A program made the position numbers and the translations under genes. A stretch of 6,493 bases of DNA from Geothrix sp. (lineage in GTDB: Bacteria; Acidobacteriota; Holophagae; Holophagales; Holophagaceae): the NCBI GenBank assembly GCA_023701165.1, contig JAMPXL010000058.1:1-6493 (forward strand), written 5' to 3'. The first letter of the stretch is position 1, and every line of letters begins with the position of its first letter. This document shows positions 1 through 6,493 of this stretch, one piece after another. The notes beneath the pieces are model-generated. The model saw only the letters and a list, made by a program, of their open reading frames with translations, was not told the DNA's origin and ran no database searches.

Positions 1-330
1 CTGGGCATTGGCCACGACGAGGTCCGGGCGGCCGTCCGCGTTCACATCCGCCACCACCAGGTTGGCGGGTTCCACGCCCACGCCGAAGCGGGTGGGCATG
101 GCGAAACCGCCCGCGGGCCCCTGGAGGCGTGTGGAGACGTAGCCCTGGGTGGGAGTCCCACCGAGATCTGTGGACACCAGGCCGAGAATGTCGGGCTGTC
201 CATTGGCGTCGAGGTCCGCCACGGCGATGGCGTTCACCAGGTAACCAGAAGAGGGGCGGTAGACGTGGTCCGAGCTCGAGCAGCCCAGCAGGGCCAGGAT
301 GCCGAAGAAGATGGGAAGGCGTGGACGCAT
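1..330 (-). CDS. FG-GAP/VCBS repeat lipoprotein, N-terminal part (runs off the left edge)
   Basis: Reading from an ATG at 330 the frame stays open for 110 codons to the window edge, so the C-terminus is missing. Residues 1-17 form a lipoprotein signal peptide: basic start (MRPR), hydrophobic stretch, then a lipobox Leu14-Leu15-Gly16-Cys17, so the mature protein should be lipidated at Cys17 and exported. Two Asp-rich loops follow, D39-x-D41-x-N43-G-x-x-D47 and D95-x-N97-x-D99-G-x-x-D103, each preceded by a Val-Ala-Asp strand and spaced 56 residues apart. This is the pattern of calcium-binding FG-GAP/VCBS blades of a beta-propeller. A GGAG at 336-339 lies 5 nt before the start. The gene begins 61 nt after the AtuA-family gene in the same direction and may be the operon's last visible member. 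The family is usually involved in surface binding or adhesion; the specific role here is unknown. Confidence 0.82.
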   Translation of the reverse strand, partial: MRPRLPIFFGILALLGCSSSDHVYRPSSGYLVNAIAVADLDANGQPDILGLVSTDLGGTPTQGYVSTRLQGPAGGFAMPTRFGVGVEPANLVVADVNADGRPDLVVANAQ

Positions 331-391
331 GGGGACTCCATGAATCTGTGGGAACAAGGGTGAGCGGCCCGGAAGATCCCGCAAGGGCCGA

Positions 392-1750
392 TCAGACCGA
401 CTCGACGCTCACCTGCCAGCGGACCAGGTCCCGGGGCAGCAGGGCGGGCCAGTAGGCCACGATCTCCTGGGCCTTGGGGCGGCCGCCGGCGAACCCGGTG
501 ACGCCCGCGGGGCCGGCGGTGACCAGCGGCGCGATCTCCCGGCCGAAGCGCTCCACTTTTTTCCGATCGGAATCCTTCACGCTCAAGCGCAGGACGATCT
601 CGGCGGGGTCCGCAGGGGCCGGTGCCATGCCCGCATGGACCGTGCTGGCGCCCAGGAATTCCGCGTCCGTGTGTTCGTATTCGAAGCCCGCGGCCTTCAA
701 TCGTTTCCAGACGATGTCCGCGCAGAGCCGGGCCTTCTCCAGGGCCCGGGGGCCGGAGAGGACGAGCTGCCCCGTGGCCTTGTAGCCCCGGAGGTAGGCG
801 CCGCTCACCTTGAGGAAGGGCGTGCGGGGCTTGCCGGTGATGCCCGAGACGCGCACCCGGTCCGGGCCCGCCTGCTCCAGGTGGATGCTGGTGAATTCCG
901 CCACCACGTCCGGCGTGATGTAGTTTTCGGGATCCCCCATCTCGTAGACCAGCTGCTCGCTCACGGTGTCCACCGTGACCAGGCCGCCGGTGCCGGCGTG
1001 CTTGGTGATGACGAAGGTGCCGTCCTCGGAGCATTCGGCGATGGGATAGCCCACGTTCCACAATTCGGGTACCTCCCACCAGCGGGTGAAGTTGCCGCCC
1101 GTGCTCTGGGCGCCGCACTCCAGGATGTGCCCGGCGACGGTGCCCGCGGCCAGCCGGTCCCAGTCGTCGGCGGCCCACTTGAACGCGTGGATGAGCGGCG
1201 CCAGCGTCAGGCCGGGATCCGTGCAGCGTCCCGTCAGCACGATGTCCGCACCGGTGTCCAGGGCCTCCACCATGGCCTGGGTCTGGAGGTAGACATTGGC
1301 GCTGAGGATCTCCCGGGGGGCGTCGAAGAGGCCCTCGCCCGTGTCCATGTTGGCCAGCTTCAGGCCCTGCGCCTGGAACTCGGGCAGCCGCGCCAGGACG
1401 TCGTCGCCGGTCACCGTGGCGACCTTCAGCCCTTTCACGCCCAGCTTCCGCGCCACCTCCAGCACCGCGGCGCGGCAGGCCTCGGGGTTCACGCCGCCGG
1501 CGTTCGCCACCACGCGGATGCCCTTGGCCTTCAGCTGGGGCAGCACGCGCTTCATCAGGTCCACGAAATCCGTGGCGTAGCCCAGCTGCGGATCCTTCCG
1601 CCGCTGCTTCTGCATGATGGAAAGGGTGACTTCCGCCAGGTAGTCCAGGGTGAGGTAGTCGATGCCGCCGGCCTCCACCAACCGCACGGGGGCATCGATG
1701 CTATCGCCCCAGAAGCCCTGCCCGTTGGCAATGCGCACAACCTTCGACAT
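392..1750 (-). CDS. AtuA/DUF1446-family protein (acyclic terpene utilisation AtuA-like)
   Basis: 452-residue protein recognised as the DUF1446/AtuA family by a run of characteristic blocks: G10-QGFWGDSIDAP near the N-terminus, NAGGVNP at 83-89, TGRCTDPGLTLAPL at 173-186, GHILECGAQSTGGNF at 207-221 and a C-terminal GGRPKAQEIVAYWPALLPR block at 422-440. It has no signal peptide or membrane segment and should be cytosolic. AtuA is known from the Pseudomonas acyclic-terpene (citronellol/geraniol) cluster, but its reaction is not settled, and many homologues occur with acyl-CoA metabolism genes. At about 450 residues this has the DUF1446 core only, shorter than AtuA proteins with an added C-terminal domain. 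The ATG at 1750 is preferred over an in-frame TTG at 1756, because GGAG (1757-1760) sits 6 nt before the ATG but directly abuts the TTG. It follows the permease gene by 30 nt. No other atu, carboxylase or CoA-ligase gene is in the window, so the terpene role is not supported by context. Confidence 0.88.
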   Translation of the reverse strand: MSKVVRIANGQGFWGDSIDAPVRLVEAGGIDYLTLDYLAEVTLSIMQKQRRKDPQLGYATDFVDLMKRVLPQLKAKGIRVVANAGGVNPEACRAAVLEVARKLGVKGLKVATVTGDDVLARLPEFQAQGLKLANMDTGEGLFDAPREILSANVYLQTQAMVEALDTGADIVLTGRCTDPGLTLAPLIHAFKWAADDWDRLAAGTVAGHILECGAQSTGGNFTRWWEVPELWNVGYPIAECSEDGTFVITKHAGTGGLVTVDTVSEQLVYEMGDPENYITPDVVAEFTSIHLEQAGPDRVRVSGITGKPRTPFLKVSGAYLRGYKATGQLVLSGPRALEKARLCADIVWKRLKAAGFEYEHTDAEFLGASTVHAGMAPAPADPAEIVLRLSVKDSDRKKVERFGREIAPLVTAGPAGVTGFAGGRPKAQEIVAYWPALLPRDLVRWQVSVESV

Positions 1751-1756
1751 CTTCAA

Positions 1757-1760
1757 CTCC
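1757..1760 (-). promoter_or_regulatory. Ribosome binding site that sets the AtuA-family start
   Basis: GGAG on the minus strand, 6 nt upstream of the ATG at 1750. It leaves no room for initiation at the TTG at 1756, which it touches, so the shorter 452-residue protein is the better call. Confidence 0.6.
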
Positions 1761-1780
1761 GATCGAGACGGATCTCCAGC

Positions 1781-3006
<1,226 letters not shown>

Positions 3007-3007
<1 letters not shown>

Positions 3008-4251
3008 TACTTCTTCGATTCCTTGGCCTTCGCCAGCTCGCTGTCGGAGCGGGCGCGCAGCTTCACGGCGGCCTTGTCCTTCAGCTCCTTCAGCTTGCGG
3101 ATGGGGCCCGTGAGCACCTTGTCGCCTTCCGCCAGCCCCCCCTTCAACTCGAAGAACTGGGTGTTGGCGATGCCCACCTGCACCACGACCTCCAGGGCCT
3201 TGCCATCCTTGTAGGCCATGGAGACATTGCGGGTGGAGGGTGCCAGGAGGCCCTGCTTCTGGGCGTCTTCCAGGGTGCCTTCGCGCTCCAGCACGGCCTG
3301 GAGGGGCACGCGCAGCACGCCCTTCGCCTCCTGGGTGAGGATGACGGCGCGGGCGCTCATGCCCGGGCGGAGGTTGTCCAGATCGGCCCGCTGGCCCTGG
3401 AGCAGCACCTTCACCTTGTAGAGGTTGGCGTCCGTGCCGGTCTTCTCGGTGCCCGTGGCGACCTCGATGACCGAGCCCTGGAAGACCTTGCCGGGCAGGG
3501 ATTCCACCGTCACCTGGGCGGTCTGGCCCACCTTGGTGCGGACCACCTCGCTTTCGTTGACCTTGATCTCCGCCTGCATCTCGCTCATGTCGGAGATGAT
3601 CATCAGCGTCGCGCCCGGGAGGTTGCTCATGCCGGGGATGGCGGTCTCGCCCTTCTCGGCCTTGAGGCTGGTGACCCGCCCCGTGATGGGCGCCCGCAGC
3701 GTGGCCTTCGACAGGCCGTCCTGCATGCCCTTCAGGTTGGCCTCGCTCTGAGCCACGTTGGCCTTGGCGCTGCTGTAGGACAGGACGGCGCTTTCCTTGG
3801 CGAGCTTCTGCTGCCGGAAATCCTCGTCGGACATGAGGCCCTGCTGCCGGAGGGCTTCGTAGCGCGGGAAGCTGTCCACGCTGCGCCGCATGGCGCCCTC
3901 CAGGCGGGCGGCGTCCTGGCGGGCCGCGTCGAGGGCGGCCGTGGCCTGGGCCATGGACTGCCGCAGGCGCTCCTGGTCGATGGTGACGAGCAGGTCGCCG
4001 GCCTTGACGTTCTGGCCGTCCACCACGTGGATGGCCTTGATCTCGCCGGCCACGGAGGTGCCGATGTTGATCTGGGTCTTGGCGCGGATCTCCCCGCTGG
4101 CCGTGATGGTCTCGCGGATGTCGCCCCGGCTGATGGCATCCCAGGAGAAGGCGCTGTCTTCATCCTTGGCGCCGCCGAAGGCGACGCCGAGGATGATCAG
4201 GAGGGTCAGCCCGAGCCCACCGAAGAGGACAAATTTGGTGTTTCGTTTCAC
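3007..4251 (-). CDS. MacA/HlyD-type periplasmic adaptor (membrane fusion protein)
   Basis: 414-residue RND/MFP-superfamily adaptor that bridges an inner-membrane transporter and an outer-membrane channel. One uncleaved-looking N-terminal anchor helix lies at about 7-27, with no lipobox cysteine. The first lipoyl half is about 56-92 (ASGEIRAKTQ onwards, ending GDLLVTIDQ). An alpha-helical, Ala/Gln-rich coiled-coil hairpin follows at about 93-182, then the second lipoyl half (LRAPITGRVTSLKAEKGE, 185-202), beta-barrel (about 225-305) and membrane-proximal domain. The hairpin tip has R130-x3-L134-x6-S141, the RLS signature by which MacA/AcrA-like adaptors dock to TolC-type channels. The C-terminus is Lys-rich. 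The start is a GTG at 4251: a GGGGAG site (4261-4266) lies 9 nt upstream, and the GTGA junction overlaps the stop of the Yip1 gene by 4 nt. It is coupled to the permease downstream by TAATG. No TolC-like gene is in the window. Confidence 0.93.
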
Positions 4252-5018
4252 TGGAACAGGCTCCCCAGGAACCGGAAGCCGATCCCGAAAATTCCGAAAA
4301 GGCTCAGGCAGCCCGCAATGGCCCAGGTCTTAGCCTTCAGTGTGTGCCGCATGCCGAGGGCGATCAGGACGAAGGAGTAGATCCAAAGGGGATCCACCAT
4401 CGCCACGAACCCTTTCGCCAGAATGGAGTCGGGGCTCAGGTAGAAGCTCAGCGTGGTGGGCATGAGCTGCTGGATGTTGTGGCCCCCCACAGGACGCAGG
4501 AGCGCGATGCAACCCGCGAGCAGCATGGCCGGGAGGGTCGCCAAGTAGTGGACGCAGGTGAGGGAGAAGGCTTGAGCGAAAGTGGGTGGCTCCTCCCCCT
4601 CTTCAGTGCCCATGGCGGCGAAACCCCAGACGATGAGGCCCACGATCAGGTAGACGAAGGGGGTGCCCAGAAGGGCGGTGGAGACGGCGCTGAACCAGGG
4701 CCGCTTCCCCTCGGCCTTGGCGATGGCATCGTCCATGGCCTGGTCGGGGATGTTCACGTGGAAGACATCCTTCATGCGCTCCATCTGGTGGCGAGTCGCT
4801 TCGGCCATGTCCACCTTGGAGGCCCAGATCAGCATGGCAACCAGGCTGATGCCGATGGCGATGAGCAGGGCCGGAAGCCAGACCGGGCGGGTGCGAAGGC
4901 GCGCGAAGAGCTGCGCCGGTTCCGTGAACACGCCCACGATCTGATCCACCAGGCCCGGGGCCGGGGGCCGCGGCGCCTCGGGTTCGCTGCCGTACAGGGA
5001 AGAGGGCTGGTCGCTCAT
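4248..5018 (-). CDS. Yip1-family multi-pass membrane protein
   Basis: 256-residue inner-membrane protein. A polar, Pro-rich cytosolic head (1-22) is followed by an amphipathic stretch GLVDQIVGVFTEPAQLFARL (22-41), the usual opening of bacterial YIP1/DUF1282-type proteins, where the V-F-x-x-P-x-x-x-F motif precedes TM1. Predicted helices are about 46-65, 115-136, 153-174, 204-223 and 231-251. A charged 50-residue loop between TM1 and TM2 carries Met/Asp/Lys-rich sequence. The frame is open upstream to 5300, but the ATG at 5018 is chosen: GGAG at 5025-5028 lies 6 nt upstream, the extra 94 residues are basic and low in hydrophobicity, and they would run antisense into rocD. Its stop overlaps the adaptor start by 4 nt, so it is the first gene of the transporter operon. 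Function is unknown; the coupling suggests a helper or assembly role for the transporter, which is inference. A less likely alternative is a generic DUF-type membrane protein unrelated to Yip1. Confidence 0.83.
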   Translation of the reverse strand: MSDQPSSLYGSEPEAPRPPAPGLVDQIVGVFTEPAQLFARLRTRPVWLPALLIAIGISLVAMLIWASKVDMAEATRHQMERMKDVFHVNIPDQAMDDAIAKAEGKRPWFSAVSTALLGTPFVYLIVGLIVWGFAAMGTEEGEEPPTFAQAFSLTCVHYLATLPAMLLAGCIALLRPVGGHNIQQLMPTTLSFYLSPDSILAKGFVAMVDPLWIYSFVLIALGMRHTLKAKTWAIAGCLSLFGIFGIGFRFLGSLFQ

Positions 5019-5160
5019 GGGAGTCTCCGGAGGCATCACCGTACTGGATAGAAGATGGCATTGTCCCACTTCCTCCGCCCAGCGGCGGGAAACCACCGCC
5101 CGGCGGGGCGGGAATTCCGGGGACGGGCCATGACACTTCGTCAAGGAAGCCTTGAGAATC

Positions 5161-5189
5161 CTGACAACCAGGCCCGCCGGGCCTAAACT
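5161..5189 (+). promoter_or_regulatory. Sigma70-type promoter for rocD
   Basis: A -35 hexamer CTGACA (5161-5166, five of six matches to TTGACA) and a -10 hexamer TAAACT (5184-5189, four of six matches to TATAAT) are separated by exactly 17 bp. Transcription would start near 5196, leaving a leader of about 40 nt before the ATG at 5236. In such GC-rich DNA this pairing is notable, but there is no experimental support. Confidence 0.6.
5171..5183. repeat. Perfect 13-bp dyad in the promoter spacer (candidate operator)
   Basis: GGCCCG-C-CGGGCC: six-base arms around a single central base. It occupies the 3' part of the 17-bp spacer and abuts the -10 hexamer of the rocD promoter. The position is that of a repressor or MerR-like regulator site, but the arms are all G/C and could arise by chance in this composition. 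Confidence 0.35.
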
Positions 5190-5225
5190 GGCCCTTTCCC
5201 GTCTGGCACCCTTCCAACCCCTTCC

Positions 5226-5230
5226 GGAGA
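5226..5230 (+). promoter_or_regulatory. Ribosome binding site that sets the rocD start
   Basis: GGAGA ends 5 nt before the ATG at 5236. It fixes the start there and not at the in-frame TTG at 5152, which would lie upstream of the predicted promoter's -35 element. Confidence 0.65.
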
Positions 5231-5235
5231 TCCCC

Positions 5236-6447
5236 ATGGCCACCCTCGCCGCCAAGTCCGAAGCCCTGATCGCGCAGGAGAACCAGTTCGGCGCCCACAA
5301 CTACCACCCGCTGGATGTGGTCTGCACCAAGGGCGAGGGCGTCTTCCTCACCGACGTGGACGGCAAGCAGTACATGGACTTCCTGGCGGCCTACTCCGCC
5401 GTGAACCAGGGCCACAACCACCCGAAGATCGGCGAGGCCATGATCGCCCAGATCAAGACCCTGGCCCTCACCAGCCGCGCCTTCCGCAACGACCAGTTTC
5501 CCCCGCTGCTGGAGAAGCTCTGCAAGCTGACGGGCTTCGACAAGGCGCTGCTCATGAACAGCGGCGCCGAGGCCGTCGAGACCGCCCTCAAGGCCATGCG
5601 CAAGTGGGGCTACGACAAGAAGGGCATCGAGTACGGCAAGGCCGAGATCATCGTGGCCGATGGCAACTTCCACGGCCGCACCATCTCCATCGTGGGCTTC
5701 AGCACCGATCCCGACAGCACCAGCAAGTTCGGCCCCTTCACCCCCGGGTTCAAGATCGTGCCCTACGGCGACCTGGAAGCCGTGAAGCAGGCCATCACCC
5801 CGAACACCTGCGCCATCTTCATGGAGCCCATCCAGGGCGAAGGCGGCGTGGTCATCCCGCCCGAGGGCTTCCTCAGGGGCCTGCGCGACGTGGCCACGGC
5901 CAACAACTGCCTCCTGGTGCTGGACGAGATCCAGTCTGGCCTGGGCCGCACGGGCAAACTCTTCGCCTTCGAGCACGAGGGCATCCGCCCCGACGGGATC
6001 ACCATCGGCAAGGCCCTCAGCGGCGGCTACTATCCCGTCTCCGCCTTCCTGGCCAGCGACGAGGTGATGGACGTCTTCACCCCCGGCATCCACGGCAGCA
6101 CCTACGGCGGCAACCCGCTGGCCTGCGCCGTGGCCTCCGCCGCCCTGGACGTGCTGGTGGACGAGAAGCTGGTGGAGCGTGCCGCCGAGCTGGGCGAGTA
6201 CTTCGCCAAGCGTCTGAAGGGCATGAAGTCCGGCAAGGTGGAGCTGGTGCGCGTGCGCGGCCTCTGGGCCGGCGTGCAGCTCAAGGAGAGCGCCGGGAAG
6301 GCCCGGCCCTACTGCTACCAGCTGAAGGATCGCGGCATGCTCTGCAAGGACACCCACGAGCAGATCATCCGTCTGGCGCCCCCCCTCGTGATCACCAAGG
6401 AACAGATCGACTGGGCCGTGGACCAGCTCGAGGCCGTGCTGGCCTAG
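5236..6447 (+). CDS. rocD: Ornithine aminotransferase (ornithine-oxo-acid transaminase, EC 2.6.1.13)
   Basis: 403-residue cytosolic, PLP-dependent class-III aminotransferase that converts L-ornithine and 2-oxoglutarate to glutamate-5-semialdehyde and glutamate, linking arginine/ornithine breakdown with proline. The PLP set is complete: Ser109-Gly110-Ala111-Glu112, Phe145, Asp230 and Gln233 in VLDEIQSGLGRTG, Schiff-base Lys259 in IGKALSGG, and Thr289 in HGSTYGGNP. Ornithine-specific residues known from the human enzyme (recalled alignment) are present: Tyr23 in AHNYHP (human Tyr55), Tyr53 in YSAVNQGH (Tyr85) and Arg148 (Arg180). The Glu202-Arg379 pair matches the human Glu235-Arg413 switch. 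These favour ornithine aminotransferase over acetylornithine (ArgD) or GABA aminotransferase. Length matches bacterial RocD (about 400), without the eukaryotic mitochondrial presequence. The gene has its own promoter and stands alone in the window, divergent from the transporter operon; no rocF, rocA or proC neighbour is visible. Confidence 0.95.
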   Translation: MATLAAKSEALIAQENQFGAHNYHPLDVVCTKGEGVFLTDVDGKQYMDFLAAYSAVNQGHNHPKIGEAMIAQIKTLALTSRAFRNDQFPPLLEKLCKLTGFDKALLMNSGAEAVETALKAMRKWGYDKKGIEYGKAEIIVADGNFHGRTISIVGFSTDPDSTSKFGPFTPGFKIVPYGDLEAVKQAITPNTCAIFMEPIQGEGGVVIPPEGFLRGLRDVATANNCLLVLDEIQSGLGRTGKLFAFEHEGIRPDGITIGKALSGGYYPVSAFLASDEVMDVFTPGIHGSTYGGNPLACAVASAALDVLVDEKLVERAAELGEYFAKRLKGMKSGKVELVRVRGLWAGVQLKESAGKARPYCYQLKDRGMLCKDTHEQIIRLAPPLVITKEQIDWAVDQLEAVLA

Positions 6448-6493
6448 GGTCTGTTTTCAAAGTGGGGTGCGGCCGCGCAAGGGGCGCCGCCCA
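6448..6493. other. Short sequence downstream of rocD, cut by the window edge
   Basis: 46 bp after the TAG stop. It has a TTTT at 6454-6457, a GCGGCCGC palindrome at 6469-6476 and GC-rich sequence to the edge. It is too short to assign a gene; no clear terminator could be completed. Confidence 0.4.

Larger units (their letters stand above)
5019..5235. other. Divergent intergenic region between the Yip1 operon and rocD
   Basis: 217 bp that separates the two divergent units. The rocD side holds a convincing promoter (5161-5189). On the minus strand I found only isolated hexamers: TTGACG (5139-5144) and a GACAAT (5060-5065), neither with a partner at 16-18 bp, so the operon's promoter is not identified. 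The middle is GC-rich with short dyads, including CCGCC-C-GGCGG at 5096-5106 and an 8-bp palindrome GGAATTCC at 5111-5118. No small gene with a credible start was seen. Confidence 0.6.

Noticed and set aside
365..390. Possible terminator between the AtuA and lipoprotein genes
   Set aside because: CGGCCC/GGGCCG arms of 6 bp with a 14-nt loop and no T-run on the minus strand; too weak to call.
234..1178. A 314-codon minus-strand frame overlapping the AtuA gene and the lipoprotein start
   Set aside because: It is in another frame of two recognised genes, Arg/Gly/Pro-rich with no motif, and no ribosome binding site of note.
5204..5219. Possible sigma54 (-24/-12) promoter at CTGGCAC upstream of rocD
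   Set aside because: The TGGCAC half matches but the downstream position lacks the TTGC-type -12 element.
5152..5235. Upstream TTG start for rocD adding 28 residues
   Set aside because: It precedes the predicted promoter, and homologous enzymes begin near the ATG at 5236, which has a good ribosome binding site.
5019..5300. N-terminal extension of the Yip1 protein to a start at 5300
   Set aside because: The extra 94 residues would overlap rocD antisense and lack family similarity, while the ATG at 5018 has a well-placed GGAG.
4603..6357. A 584-codon minus-strand open frame antisense to rocD and running into the Yip1 region
   Set aside because: Composition is Leu/Gly/His/Ala shadow-like, it crosses the intergenic promoter region, and it is opposite a well-supported rocD.
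6431..6457. Possible terminator at the rocD stop: AGGCC-GTGCT-GGCCT followed by TTTT
   Set aside because: The stem is only 5 bp, overlaps the last codons, and the T-run is about 8 nt away from the stem.

Overview
The window is high-GC bacterial DNA with strong G/C preference at third codon positions, Shine-Dalgarno sites of the GGAG type and short intergenic gaps. The envelope machinery (lipoprotein, periplasmic adaptor, MacB-type permease) indicates a diderm (Gram-negative) bacterium. The overall style would suit a GC-rich acidobacterial (Holophagae-like) or deltaproteobacterial genome, but that placement is a guess from composition and gene style, not from a marker gene.

Layout: about 5.0 kb at the left is a minus-strand gene train read from 5018 towards 1: a five-helix Yip1-family membrane protein (4248-5018), a membrane-fusion/periplasmic adaptor protein (3007-4251), a MacB-type ABC permease without an ATPase domain (1781-3007), an AtuA/DUF1446-family protein (392-1750) and the N-terminal part of an FG-GAP/VCBS repeat lipoprotein (1-330, cut by the window edge). 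The first three genes overlap (GTGA and TAATG junctions), the fourth follows after 30 nt and the fifth after 61 nt, so they look like one operon. On the plus strand, divergent from it across a 217-bp intergenic region, lies ornithine aminotransferase (rocD, 5236-6447), with a good sigma70-like promoter (CTGACA-17-TAAACT) whose spacer holds a perfect 13-bp dyad.

How they work together: the adaptor and permease are two of the parts of a MacAB-TolC-like tripartite transporter. The adaptor carries the R-x3-L-x6-S hairpin-tip signature used to dock on TolC-type channels. The ATPase that must power the permease is not in the window, so it is expected elsewhere (possibly beyond the left edge). Why an AtuA-family gene (acyclic terpene/isoprenoid acyl metabolism) follows the transporter is unclear. 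RocD connects ornithine with glutamate semialdehyde/proline and glutamate, and has no visible functional link to the minus-strand operon.

I found no mobile element, CRISPR array, RNA gene or obviously new system. The points most worth a second look are the missing ATPase, the conserved-operon question for the Yip1 and AtuA genes, and the dyad within the rocD promoter.
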